Part shown: positions 11,225-21,613 of the stretch, piece by piece
Layout: every line of letters starts with the position of its first letter
Numbering within the stretch: position 1 is the first letter of the stretch
NCBI GenBank assembly: GCA_035772785.1
Contig: JAOCPU010000046.1
Location: forward strand, 62,001-126,000
Direction: 5' to 3'
DNA from: Phlebiopsis flavidoalba
Lineage: Eukaryota > Basidiomycota > Agaricomycetes > Polyporales > Phanerochaetaceae
Length of the DNA stretch: 64,000 nucleotides
Made by a program: the position numbers and the translations under genes
Notes under the pieces: model-generated
The model's input: the letters and a program-made list of their open reading frames with translations, nothing else
Database searches by the model: none
What the model was told of the DNA's origin: nothing

Positions 11225-11242
11225 GCACGTGATGTCACGTGC
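11225..11242. promoter_or_regulatory. Interrupted palindrome GCACGTGA-TG-TCACGTGC
   Basis: Two inverted copies of GCACGTGA, each containing the E-box core CACGTG, are separated by two bases. They lie three bases after the hairpin. CACGTG is the known target core of bHLH factors in fungi; whether one binds here is inference. No gene start is evident close by. Confidence 0.5.
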
Positions 11243-12286
11243 GGGCTCGAACCTAGACTTCTCCGTTTCACTCTTGCTTGCCAAATAGGCCCTGTCTTAT
11301 ATACTCTGTGGTTCCGTGCATGACCCCTAGCTCGAGTGCACGGTTGAAACCCGAATGTTCATTCCGTCGTCGACGAAGCGGCTGACAAAATACAATCGAG
11401 TAGACAAGACAGAAGTATTTTGGTAAGTAGCATGGAACACTAAAGTGACGCAATATACAATCAGCCAGTCATAACCTACCTTTTCATCTCCTGTACACAA
11501 CCCACTCACAGGGACAATGGGCGGCTCCCATCGCGTCGCTCTAATGACCTGCCCCTCCGTGACGAATAGACGACCTTGCTGATACTCTGGTGCGACGAGA
11601 ACAATTGGGTCCGCAGACCCCGGGCGAGGTCATGTACAGCGCATGGGCGGAACTCTTACGCTTTTGTGGCAGGGTAAAAAGGTAACAAAGCGAAACAAAT
11701 CAGGGTTCTGCGTAGATTGTCGGCACAGAGACATCTCACGCGTGATCCCCTCCTCAACGACGCGCGGGGGGAAGGAAACGCGGAGTAGGACACGTACAAC
11801 GTGTGCTGAGAATGACGCAACAGTAGCTGGAAGGCCTAGCGGTTCTCGAGATTTATAGGTCAGTGGAAATGGATGAGTACGTCTCAAGTCGTTATATGCG
11901 TACACTGTGTCCACTAACGCCTGGTTTAGGTTTATCAACATGTTTTATGTTTGTTTTAACCACGCAACGAAGCTCGAAGGCTTCATGGGCGCGGGTTTGC
12001 GTCTTCCATCCCAATTGTGGTGCCGTAGTTCATAATAAAATGCATTCTTTCCTAGATTATCCTGCCGAAAGCCTAGACGTCATTATGCGCTCGTCAAACT
12101 CAATCGCCGGGTCCGGGTACCCGAAGTATTGCAGAATGTCTCTTTCTTGTTTGGCCAGCGATAGAGCCGATGAATTTGAACTTCGCTGCTGTACCGAATA
12201 CAGGGAATGTGGTCCATTGTCAGCGCTAGAAACGAACTCATATATGGCATAGGCACAGCCGCTGGTGGTATCCTATCGATATCGCT

Positions 12287-13483
12287 TTGTTCACCAACCC
12301 CTCAGCACCCGCCTCTTCAATGTTCATTCTCTCAGGAAATCCCGCAGCCGAACTCGAAGGACTCTCGATTCCCTCTGGGCTGGCCCCGTGCTGGCGTGCC
12401 ATGGCCGTCGCACCGGTCATAGCGCGTGTCCAGCAGAGTCTGATCGCAAACTGCGACTGGAATGCGTTCGCTGAGTCTTCGCAGGTCTCAGGGCTTCAAG
12501 CGTCGAACCAGATAGATGTGGAGATCTTCATGAAGGAGTCCATGGGTGTCGAAGGCCGCAAGTGTAATCTGCCATCATGGATATCGGATGACGAAGCCAA
12601 GAGCATTCGCTGGCAACTATCCCGAATTCTACATCACCTAACGCAACAGATAGATCCCAATTCGGCTGAACTAGCTTCACCGATACGTCTTGAACTCAAG
12701 TACCATCTGGAATGCGCCATCGATGATTTTCGTCATGCCCTCACGGTATATCGCACATCGCTGCTTCCCCCGGAGCTACTTCATGCCATTGGCGAATACG
12801 CATGGGGGAAGCTTCCTTCATACGTCCCGACAAAGAAGGGAATCAGCATTTGCGAGACTATTTCTACGAGACCTCAATGACCTTTACTTTCCTTCGATCC
12901 ATTTTATGCTCGCACTTTATCCAAATATCTCCGGAATAGCATCACACGTTTATCCATCGGCTTCTTCGCCTCACCCGCAGACGTTGGGATGCTTTTTTTT
13001 TTTTTCGGATTGCTCCCCGCCATCAACACCCTTGCCTTTGTCTCAACGCGCTGTAAAGATAGTAACGACGTGGTTCAACGTTTGACACCGTGGAACCCAG
13101 GCTCTCTCTTCTTGGCTGGCGGCGGAACGCTCACAAAATCGCGAGTCTCGCGCATTCTCTCATTCTTATAAACAAAACTTTCCCTTCCCTGCCGGCATTC
13201 ATACGTCTTATCGACTCGCTTTCCCAGCGCTACAAAAACGATCTTCTTCTTACAGAATCCAGTTGGCGAGAACCTACGCGCCGTGAAGAGTACATCTCCC
13301 TCAACGTGTCCGATACGCAAAGGCAGCTCAAAGTTTGTATTAACAGCTGCCCAAACTCATCCTATCATTTGTGGATTTCAATATTCGCTGGTCTTGAATG
13401 GCATAGGAAGGCCCTCGGACCTAACGGGACTGTTAGTCCTGAAATATAACAACATTGATCCATCTGTTCTCATTGCTAAATGA
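12287..13483 (+). CDS. F-box-like protein
   Basis: The most coherent part is an open frame of 197 codons from 12287. It contains a charged segment with DDEAKSIRWQLSRILHHL, then a helical region (IRLELKYHLECAIDDFRHAL), and then LPPELLHAIGEYAWGKLP near 12762-12815. This is the start of an F-box as seen in the large Agaricomycete F-box-like family, in which LPPELL follows a short coiled region. F-box proteins link substrates to the Skp1-cullin ubiquitin ligase. The downstream continuation at 13090-13449 contains SLLGWRRNAHKIASLAHS, typical of the weakly conserved LRR-like tail. Frame changes and probable introns separate the parts, and the start could lie further upstream. Confidence 0.55.
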
Positions 13484-14540
13484 ATTTGACATCCTGCGCT
13501 TGAACTCTTCCACAATGCACATAGCAACTATCAAAATAACAAGAGGTACCGATATCCAAACATTCTCATCTAGCGTATGCACATCGTCTAATGATTATTT
13601 CCAAATTTTAGATCAGCGTGATCTGCTGCTGTGTGTTCGCACATCGGACGCTTGATTATTTCAGGGATCAAATTGCCAGAGAGAGATTGACCTACCCGCT
13701 ACCCCTCGCTCAACAAAATCTCGATTGAGCTACCGTGGCGATTGGTATCGTTCAGTAAGCAATGGGAGAAGCTAGAAGAAGTCTTACAGCACTTTCATCG
13801 TCTGCAAATGATCGCTTTCATCTCCGCGCTGCCCCGAGAACCTTGGTGAGATGTTCCTTGACGGATTTGAAGTCACCGATGACCAGAGAACGGACCGATG
13901 GGTGCGTGGTATGGGCTTGAGCATGCTAGAACATTGAGGCTTACTATCAACAAGGGGGAGAACGCACGTCTTGGTTATAGTACGTATGCGACGATGTGTG
14001 CGAAGACATACAAAAACACTTGATGCTGAATGGGATGGATACTACGCAGCAATCCCAGAAAGGGCTTGGAATAGAAAAGACTCTCGGGACGTGTATGAAG
14101 AGTGGAGAAGGACAGGTTGTTTTTTCCCCGGTCCAATGGGAAACGGTTCCGGTCCAATGGGAAGGCTGGATATCCTTACGGAACAAATTCGGTTATTAAG
14201 GGAGGAGGGGGGGGTATCAAAGTTCGCATTGTTGTGCCGACGACAGGAGGGTAGTATGCTTGGGAATGAGAGTCATCCGTTAGGTCTTCCATGACTACCA
14301 ATAAATCATAGTTTACATGTAGCCCGCCGAGTACCACTTGGAGTGTGAAAAACTTCAGTAAAGCGAGCGTTCATGGGGAATGGCCAAATTGCTGATGTAC
14401 TCAAAGCATCCTCAATCTTAACCACGTGTAAACATAATTGATATATAGTAGTTTGGGGATCTTGGATTTTTACAGCTAAACAGCCTCTGGGATGTAAGAC
14501 AAGTAGACACATTTCTCAGGAGGAGCAGAAAAACCAATCA
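13484..14540. other. Possible F-box gene tail, then intergenic
   Basis: 13484-13930 holds fragments such as LNEFDILRLNSSTMHI and EVTDDQRTDRW that could be the LRR-like tail of the preceding F-box protein, but no continuous frame shows it. From 13930 I see no gene. A 21-base tandem repeat of about 1.7 copies (CCGGTCCAATGGGAA at 14128-14142 and 14149-14163) lies within 14128-14165. Confidence 0.4.
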
Positions 14541-14559
14541 CCCACAAGTTCAACTGCTG

Positions 14560-15330
14560 TTCTGACAAGTTTTTTCATTTCTTTTCGAGTACAGCGAGTG
14601 GTTCAACTTTTCAAGAGGAGGAATGGCTACTTCTTGGCAATACTCTATCGCCCGCGCCCAAAGCACCGTAGGTAGCGCTTTGCTGAAGAGTCCTAGTGTC
14701 TCCAATGATAACGAGTCCAACCTTGGGCCGTTGTCCAGGCCACGTTCAGCCTCCTCGGATCGTCCACGAAGCCGAGGGAGGTCACCCCTTCCGTATTGCT
14801 TCGAACCGTAGAAAGCACGATAATATCGCTCTCCCGGCCTTGGAATCCGTCGATTGTGCTGACGGTGGCGTTCATATTCTGGGGGAATAGTCTGCTTGAG
14901 CAATGTCGATTGCCGAGAATATGGAGTAAGTATGGAGATGGAGAATCGCTCTAGCCTGAGCGGCGAGCGTCCCACGATTGCTATCTATGGGTGTCTCGAG
15001 ACTCCGCGGTCTCCGGAAGATGGAGAGAGCGCAGAAGGCCAGGCCAACAATATATTTGGCGAGGTTGGCCTGGCCAGTGTTACTGATCTTAGAAGACCGG
15101 CCGTAGTCCTCCTCTGCAGAGCACTTTGGAACAAACGCGACAGGGTAAACATTTCCATCAGCGGTGGGCCCATGCCATGGAAACAACGAATTAAAGCGAG
15201 CTTTGCGATGGTTCTCTCTCGATTTGGGGTTTCCTCGTGGAGGGTAGTGAGACGTCCTTCGTAAAAACTGGCTGGATGGAAAGGCGTTGATCTCAACTCA
15301 GAAAAATCTATACTGCACCTGAAAGTCAAT
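14560..15330 (-). pseudogene. C-terminal fragment of an SF1 RNA helicase (AAA_12, UPF1/SEN1-like)
   Basis: Read on the - strand, the fragment gives FHPASFYEGRLTTLHEE, then FQWHGPTADGNVYPVAFVP, then [15 protein letters not shown] (motif IV region), [20 protein letters not shown] (motif V) and [15 protein letters not shown] (motif VI). It ends with LWARAIEYCQEV. These are hallmarks of the second RecA domain of UPF1/SEN1/NFX1-type helicases, which unwind RNA or RNA-DNA hybrids using ATP. The first RecA domain with its Walker A and B motifs is not found upstream; the sequence stops making sense at about 15330, only about 50 bases from a MITE-like element at 15384. About 250 residues remain of a protein normally far longer. 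Several frame changes are present, so I call it a truncated remnant. Confidence 0.75.
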
Positions 15331-15383
15331 GGTCCGTCAGTCTACGAAATCAAGGATTCGATGTGGTGCTTACTTCGAGCATA

Positions 15384-15801
15384 CTGTAGTGACCAGACCA
15401 ACTGTTCACGGCTCTGTGACGTGTGACACTTGAAATTAGGCCAGTTCACAGTTCACAGTTTGACCGTGACTGTGACACCGGTTGTCACCAAGTGAACTGT
15501 GACCTGTACAAATGCCCGACCTCCCATCTAATACGCAATGCCAATACACAGTCTACACTGTGACCTTACAACAGCTCAATCAGCAACACATGTGCTGGAA
15601 CTTGTATCTAGGTATGAAAAAAATCAAAACCTTTTCAGCAGAAATCAAGAAAAAAGAGCGGAAAATAACATTCTAAGCGCCGATGTCACACAAAAAATTG
15701 CCACCAGTTCACGCGACAGGTGTGACCGTGACCTCAGTTCACAGATGGCCAGTTCACGGGGTGTGTGACTGTGACGTGAACAGTTGGTCTGGTCACTACA
15801 G
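15384..15801. mobile_element. MITE-like element 1, 27-bp terminal inverted repeats, TA target duplication
   Basis: A 418-base element bounded by perfect 27-base inverted repeats. The left end begins CTGTAGTGACCAGACCAA at 15384, and the right end is its reverse complement finishing at 15801. Both ends are flanked by TA (15382-15383 and 15802-15803), the target duplication made by Tc1/mariner-type transposases. The interior has no coding capacity and is full of GTGAC/GTCAC motifs (for example GTGACGTGTGACA and ACCGTGACTGTGACAC). I infer a non-autonomous DNA transposon; no transposase gene is visible in the window. Confidence 0.88.
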
Positions 15802-15803
15802 TA

Positions 15804-16249
15804 GACACGGTACCATGCGCGTTATGTCACAGTCACGCTCAAATCGTCCAGTTTCCAACAGTTTAAAGTGCAACCCCGCTCTCTACACTCCTCTCGCTTA
15901 CATCATACCATGGAACATGCGCTATTACATCAGCTTTAAGATGTATCAATCGCCGTCGGGTTGTGCACTGCGAGACGACCAACGTCTATGGCTCAGCAAA
16001 TGATGAGTACATTAAATAGTACCTATATACACCAGAATCCAGTTAACACGTGGAGGCAAGCAGAATTAATATTGGCGCGTCGCGGGCGACCTCATGTGTC
16101 TAACAAATATTTTGGTAGGCCTTGTTGCCAAAGTCGACCTCAACTTGGGCCAGCCATATAGGCGCGGTGCAATCATCGACGCGGCACGATACAGTCCCCG
16201 GAAGATGACGGGGGGGGACGACGCGTTGAACGATGTTGGCTTGCTTTAC
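15804..16249. other. Spacer between MITE 1 and the desulfurase pseudogene
   Basis: No recognisable gene. The missing C-terminal part of the adjacent desulfurase-like pseudogene would be expected here on the - strand, but I find no trace of it. Confidence 0.5.
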
Positions 16250-17140
16250 CATTGAGTTATTCTAGAAGCAAACCGACAAGTGTCTGCCCGTGTATTTGCC
16301 AATCTTCGTCCACGAGTCTTCGAGGAAGCCAGAAACTGAGCGGGGAGCGAAGGTAGTCTGCGATGGCGGTACACCCGTAGGCTAGCTCGAATCCAAAGCC
16401 GTCAGGCTGCAGCTTGTATGATTTATCGGCGATGGTAAGAGTGTTGTGCATCAGATAGCTTGGAGGGACGTCCGAAGGCTGCCATTCGGGCATAGAGGCC
16501 ACCCTTATGGAGCCATATACCTACGCAGCCATAAGTAGCGTAGAGGGTCCAAAATGCCAGAGACGCACTCTGTACCTCGAGAGAGATAGGTATTCAATGT
16601 TCCCAACTCTGCACGTCAATCTTCCGGTGTGGGGTATGCAGCACACACTCAACCCGGACCTCGAGCTTCTGGATATTCACCTCCGACCCACGAGCACGTT
16701 TAGCAGCCGCGTATTCTTCGACGGAGATAATTGTTGCCAGGATGTTGGACCAATCGGCGAAGACGAGGAACATTTTGAACGCAAGGAGCGGGGAGCGTCT
16801 CGGGCTGAAAGCAGACCGTGTAGAGATTTCTTGGGGAGGAAGCAATCTGGGTAGCAAACCAGAGTTTCACGACGATATTCTTCCATACGATAACCGTCTT
16901 CCACGAGCCACAATTGGCTCTAAAATGGCGAAAAGAGAGTCGAGGATACACAAGGCGGCGAAAGTGTCTCCGTACATACTCGCCGCGTGACGCTGAGGCA
17001 TTGTGTGTCACATTGATATCGGCGACGCTCTGCGAGAAGAAGGACCATGTGAGTGCTTTGTGCCAATTTCTCGGGTGATGGTCCTGGTCGAAGGTTCTCT
17101 AAGGCGAATGCCTCTTCAACGTTTGACCATATCATCTTCT
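16250..17140 (-). pseudogene. Degraded cysteine-desulfurase-like (class V aminotransferase) copy
   Basis: This copy matches the gene at 38.0-39.6 kb piece by piece on the - strand. It includes WKNIVVKLWFATQIAS (16838-16890 region), DWSNILATIISVEEYAAAKR (the other copy has GCSNILGTIVPVKEYTAAIH), HTPHRKIDVQSWE (other: HMPRIGGSDVQDLD), VYGSIRV (other: VYGPHIG), and SYKLQPDGFGFELAYGCTAI (other: SYKLQPGGPGYELVYG). It ends after GQTLVGLLLE, so roughly the last 130 residues are missing. The intron before VYG is at the same place in both copies, which argues for DNA duplication and not retroposition. The codon just before that intron, AAG (the PLP-binding Lys) in the other copy, reads GAG here if my alignment is right. 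Stops and frame changes are frequent. Confidence 0.8.
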
Positions 17141-17269
17141 TGACGACTTGTTGTGTTCACTACCTGCAGACTCGAGTCATGTACATCTGCAGTCCCTGCA
17201 TGCAAAACCACACTGTCCACTGAGAACTAGCGGGTAGATAGGAAGGAACATACCCTGCCTTCTCAATTA

Positions 17270-17546
17270 CTGTAGGTTACCGACCTTAACGGCGGGGGGT
17301 GTGACGTGTGACACCTACAAAATGCACCAGCGACAGCGACGGCAGGCCCAGTGACCTGTGACAATGACCGACACCGACGGGCGCCACACCCGCGCCGCAG
17401 GCGCGGAAAATTCCGACACATTAGCGCCGCCAAAAACGGCGTGTCACACAGCGGCGGCGAGGTCTGTGACCTGTGACAGGGACTGAGAAACGACGGTTTC
17501 AGGGCCCTTGTGACATGTGACATCCTTTCAGGTCGGTAACCTACAG
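17270..17546. mobile_element. MITE-like element 2, 17-bp terminal inverted repeats, TA target duplication
   Basis: A 277-base element beginning CTGTAGGTTACCGACCT at 17270 and ending with its reverse complement at 17546, flanked by TA at 17268-17269 and 17547-17548. It shares the first six bases of its ends (CTGTAG), the TA duplication and interior GTGAC-spacer-GTGACA repeats with the element at 15384-15801, but the ends differ after that. The two are probably related families mobilised by similar transposases (inference). It is GC-rich inside and non-coding. Confidence 0.85.
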
Positions 17547-17548
17547 TA

Positions 17549-20490
17549 CGCCGTTTTCGCGCCTGAAAAACAAACGCGGCCAGCATGGGTCATGCATCTT
17601 TGTCGAAGGTCCGTTGCGCAATCTCGTAGCTTCAGGATATGAGAGAAGATTTAGAACACTGCAAACAGCTGAGGTGCTCACAACTATTGGGCTCGCAACA
17701 CTTGTCGTGGCGTGGCGCAAATGGCGAGAGAGGCGGTGACTAGTATGTCACGAATTAGTAACGTTCCGTGACGTCACTATGGGCTTTGTGACTATTCATC
17801 ACGCTCTTGATGGCACAATGCCACATAAACAATCCTTGTCGTCTACACAAGCATAGTGGAGCAATGGAATGCGTAATGTCACGAACACTCGGAATCAGCT
17901 GTGTATCTATGATTGTGGATTGTCAGACAACCAATATTTGTTCTAGAAATCCACCATCGGACCCGAGCCAGCATATGCTTATGAAGTGGGACCAACAGCC
18001 GTTCAAATTGACATTCCCATGTCTGGGAATCCTGTCACTACATGTTGTATTACAGGTACCTCAGTCTGCCTCCTTCAAAGACGTCGGCGCACATGCGCAC
18101 CTTATCTCCGAGATGATTTCGCTAGCAAACACAGCTGCCACAGTGGCAAGACAGCATCGCCGCTATGTATGTCTGATCGTTACTGGACATTTTCATATAG
18201 AAATGAGGCTGAAACCTTCGCCATATTTCAACGCTGTCGGCCACAATAATATAGGACTCCTATACCAATGCAACGTGTCTCAACGAGGTCACGGAGGAGC
18301 GTCTGCGTGGGCAGGCCAAAAATACCGCCTACGAAAAGCACTTGCTTCTTTAATTTACGATCCATGAATGAGCTACATGCCTGATTCTGCATGATTTACT
18401 CGTTGTGCTCACTACACCTGCAAAAAAAGGCTGTTTTCATGAATGATTTAGCGCTAATGACCCGTCGCACGTAAACGAGACAATGGGGCACTCTCATTAC
18501 CCCTCTTATCAACTACAGAAAGCAGAGTAGCACGCGAATCAAAGCCTCTGATAAAGTACGAACTTCTAGTACATTTTTCGGGCGGATCACTTCAGCTCGA
18601 TGGTGCAGTTTCTCATTCTTGCAGCCGATACGCGTCTGCTGAAGATTCTCTTTCCGGACCACCCACCACCGCTTTCCAATCGAGCGGTTTGATAAGCAGA
18701 CAAAGAATTGCAGTTTGTACCAGTTCGCCTCAAGTTCGTCCCAAGTTTTCGCCTCGTCGTAATAGGGAGGGCGTCTATCAAACTGAGGGAAGGTTCCTAA
18801 AACGGGAAGAGAGAGGAAGAGAGTTGAGGTTGTCTCGAACGACCACCTGCAAGAGAGCTCTACAAATGAAAGCTGTTCAACAACAAAATTTTGCGTGCGC
18901 CAAAATGAAGATACCGACATCTGTTCTGAGAAACTCATCGCTAAGTGAGTAGCATTATCGGCAGTTGCGCACACGCGACGAATATCGATCTCACACGATT
19001 TGGCAGCCCTTCCAGCCACCCAAACCACAGTCTGCGTCTTCCGTACGTCCATATGGTATAGAAGCATGCAATATCCCCTGTGAGTAAGCCGCTCGAAGCT
19101 TCGGCGTTAGTGCATGGCGGCGCCAGCGCCATGGATGCGTTTATGTTTTCCGACGCCCTGCTGCCGCGCCGTCTGCAAAGTGTGAGAGCGGCTGACAGAC
19201 CAAACTGCGGAACAATGAGAACGGGCTGTCGGAGAGACGACACGGTGTGCTCGGTAGTCTCTCTGTTTGCCTGGATGAGCTGAAGCTTTGGTAGATGAAC
19301 TTCGACTTCCTCTCCGACGTACAAAGTCCACATCGAACTTCCGTGCGTCCCTACGTCAGTCGCATGACTGCAGAGACCACCAAACGTGTGGTTCAAATCA
19401 CGCCTCCAGCTGATGTCTTTGAGCTATTGGCTTTTTAGGTAAGGTTATTGACTACTAGTAGACGTTGACACTTTCTCACCCTAACGCAAGACGACCGTTG
19501 ATGGCGCAGAGGCACGGCGGGATATCTTCCATAACAAAGAGTGTCCGGGAGAAGTACATGCGGAGCGCGACGAACCGATTTCTTCATGCCCAACCTAGCT
19601 CCTATAGGCCTCATGGTCTACCCAATCAGAAACAGAAGCCGGAGAACACGGTCCAGTACTATCTCATCTCACACGGCTCGGGAGACACAATCGGTGCGCT
19701 CATGTATGTTTTGAACTATGAAAGGCGTCATACTGAACTTTGTTCAACAGCATACACATGGTATGATCAGCGACGCGGACTGTGGAAGTTGGTACAGGAA
19801 AGTGGAGGACATAATACCTTTCATCTCTTCGAGTCGGCCGCAGTTGCCCACAATTGTCCAAGCGCCACATCGCAGCGATTTCCGCCCGCGACGTGGGCGA
19901 TGGCAGTACTTTGTGCGGCCGCATCGTTCGTATATATGATTCAGTGAATCAAGGCTACAGGGATTGTCATCGACCGCGCCCGCCCCATCGCCCAGCATGC
20001 AGCTCGCTCAAGGTTCACGCCCGCGTCGCCACTCCGGTGTTTCATCGCACGTTCGCTGGGCAGCAGCCGCTTGCACCATCCGCGACACAATGCATGCCCG
20101 TTCCCAGGCCCAGATGTTCCGCGACCACAGTCCGCGCCTCCCGTCGCGAGCCGCTGGCCCTCGCAGCAGCAGCCCCCGAGGCTTACGCCACGGAGCCCAC
20201 GCAATGCAGCTCGGTGCCGTCGGACAGCAGCGCGAGCTCTGACGAGAGCTCGCCGCCGTCGACGCGGCCGCCCCTCGTGGAGCCACAGCCCTATATTTAT
20301 TCTTAGACCGCGCATCTGTAATTGACGGCGGTGCTTCGCGTCTAGGCCGTCGACGCGCTTCGCGAAGAAAAACGAGAGCCGCAGAAGGGTTCAGATTCAT
20401 GAGCCGGAAGATTGCAGCGGTGTGCGCGCCATACAATGCGCACAGGCGCCACGTCACGTCGACGGGCGGCCCGCCGCCGACGCCGCCGAG
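17549..20490. other. Region with open frames but no recognised gene
   Basis: Open frames exist at 17807-18367 (+), 18513-19067 (-), 18941-19396 (-) and 19465-19947 (+). None contains a domain I recognise. The two - strand frames overlap and include plausible peptides (THGSSMWTLYVGEEVEVHL near 19310; YYDEAKTWDELEANWYKLQ near 18740), so a multi-exon - strand gene at about 18.5-19.4 kb is possible. A GTGAC-rich stretch at 17738-17800 resembles the MITE interiors but lacks terminal repeats. The 20.0-20.49 kb part is GC-rich and Ser-rich on the + strand and may encode the N-terminus of EMG1. Confidence 0.35.
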
Positions 20491-20494
20491 CACC

Positions 20495-21613
20495 CCCGGC
20501 GGACGGTCTACGGTCGTTCTCGGAGCGCGCGTCGATGGAGATCTGCCGCGCTGGCGCTGCTGGCAGCGGACATCCCCGCCAGAGCAAGACGAAGCCTGCG
20601 CTGCTGACGTGCGACGATCACCAGGGGCCTGCTCGTGCGCATGGGGCCGCGACGCAAGCGACGCCCGCCCAGATATCACGCAATCAGGTAAGCGCGTCAC
20701 GCGTCGCATTCAGTTCGTGCTGGAGGTTGTGCAAACGATGCCAATGCCAATCTTTTTGCAGTGCTTGTTGACCCTGCTGGACTCGCCCCCTCAACAAGTC
20801 TGGGCTCCTGCGCATATTCGTACACACGACACAGGACGTCCTGATCGAGGTCCATCCGGATGTCAGGATCCCCCGGACATACAAACGGTACAGCGGTCTG
20901 ATGGGTGAGTGCGCGCGCACCCGGGGGCAGCAGACACAGCGAGACTGATCCCGCGTCGGACGACGGCGTGCAGTTGCAGCTGCTGCAGGAGGGCGAGATT
21001 CGCGGGCGCCTCCGACGCGCAGGTGCTCCTGCGGCGTGCTCAAGGTGCGTGCACGGCGTACGCGGGCACCGCCATCCATCGCGCGCTCACGCCCGGTGCC
21101 TGCAGCAGCACCCCCTCGCAGCTCGGCGCGGTACCTGCCGGCGGACGCGACGAAGATAGGTGAGCGCGCAGCGCAGACGTTTGCGAACCGCAGCGACTGA
21201 CGGGGGCCCTCCTCGTTCGCCTTCTACTTGCGCTCTCCGCGGACGCACGCCTCGCGCACCCGCGCACGCTCGCCGCGCGCACGCGCAGCGCGCCGCTCGT
21301 GCTCCTCGTCGGCGCGATGGCGAAGGGTCCAGACGACTTTGGGGAGGGCATCGCAGAGGAACAGCGCGCGAGCATCAGCAGCCACGCGCTCAGCGCATCC
21401 GTCGTGCTGTCCAAGGTACGCTCTGTCTTTTCCTGTGTGTTTCTGCTCGTACCGCGGGCAGCACTGGGGGGGCGGGGGTCGCGTCGTCGTCGCGTCCCGT
21501 GATGCCCACGGGCGCTCCGCTGCCCGCTCGGAAGAGGGCACTGGAATCGCTAACTTGACATCTATTATTCCAGCTCTGTTGCGCGGGTCGAGGACCTCTA
21601 CGGGATCCTCTGA
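20495..21613 (+). CDS. EMG1: EMG1/NEP1 rRNA pseudouridine N1-methyltransferase
   Basis: Essential SPOUT-fold methyltransferase that modifies a hypermodified pseudouridine of 18S rRNA and is needed for 40S subunit assembly in the nucleolus. Conserved stretches in order: STVVL followed after a frame change by ERASMEI; ALLTCDDHQG; LLTLLDSP then LNKSGLLRIFVHT; VLIEVHPDVRIPRTYKR and YSGLM near 20840-20900; VQLLQEGEIRGA after an intron; LLVGAMAKGPDDFGEGI and SASVVLSK near 21300-21415. An intron (about 21416-21573) leads to the closing SVARVEDLYGIL and a stop at 21611-21613. The order and C-terminus match the family well. The N-terminus is uncertain and may begin up to 400 bases upstream. One extra base near 20520 and shifts elsewhere break the frame. 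Because the gene is essential and normally single-copy, I take these as sequence errors. Confidence 0.88.

Larger units (their letters stand above)
10541..12286. other. Intergenic region with a hairpin and a palindrome
   Basis: No convincing gene is seen on either strand. The notable structures are a 12-bp hairpin at 11188-11222 and an 18-base interrupted palindrome at 11225-11242, listed separately. Short open frames at 11643-11941 and 11863-12252 resemble nothing I know. Confidence 0.5.

Noticed and set aside
11240..11255. B-box-like GGTTCGAGCCC on the - strand, suggesting a tRNA
   Set aside because: The flanking bases do not form a T stem and no A box or anticodon arm lies upstream.
14128..14165. 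Short tandem repeat considered as a minisatellite or regulatory array
   Set aside because: Fewer than two copies of a 21-base unit; too little to interpret.
17738..17800. GTGAC-rich stretch considered as a third MITE
   Set aside because: No matching terminal inverted repeats or TA-flanked ends could be found.
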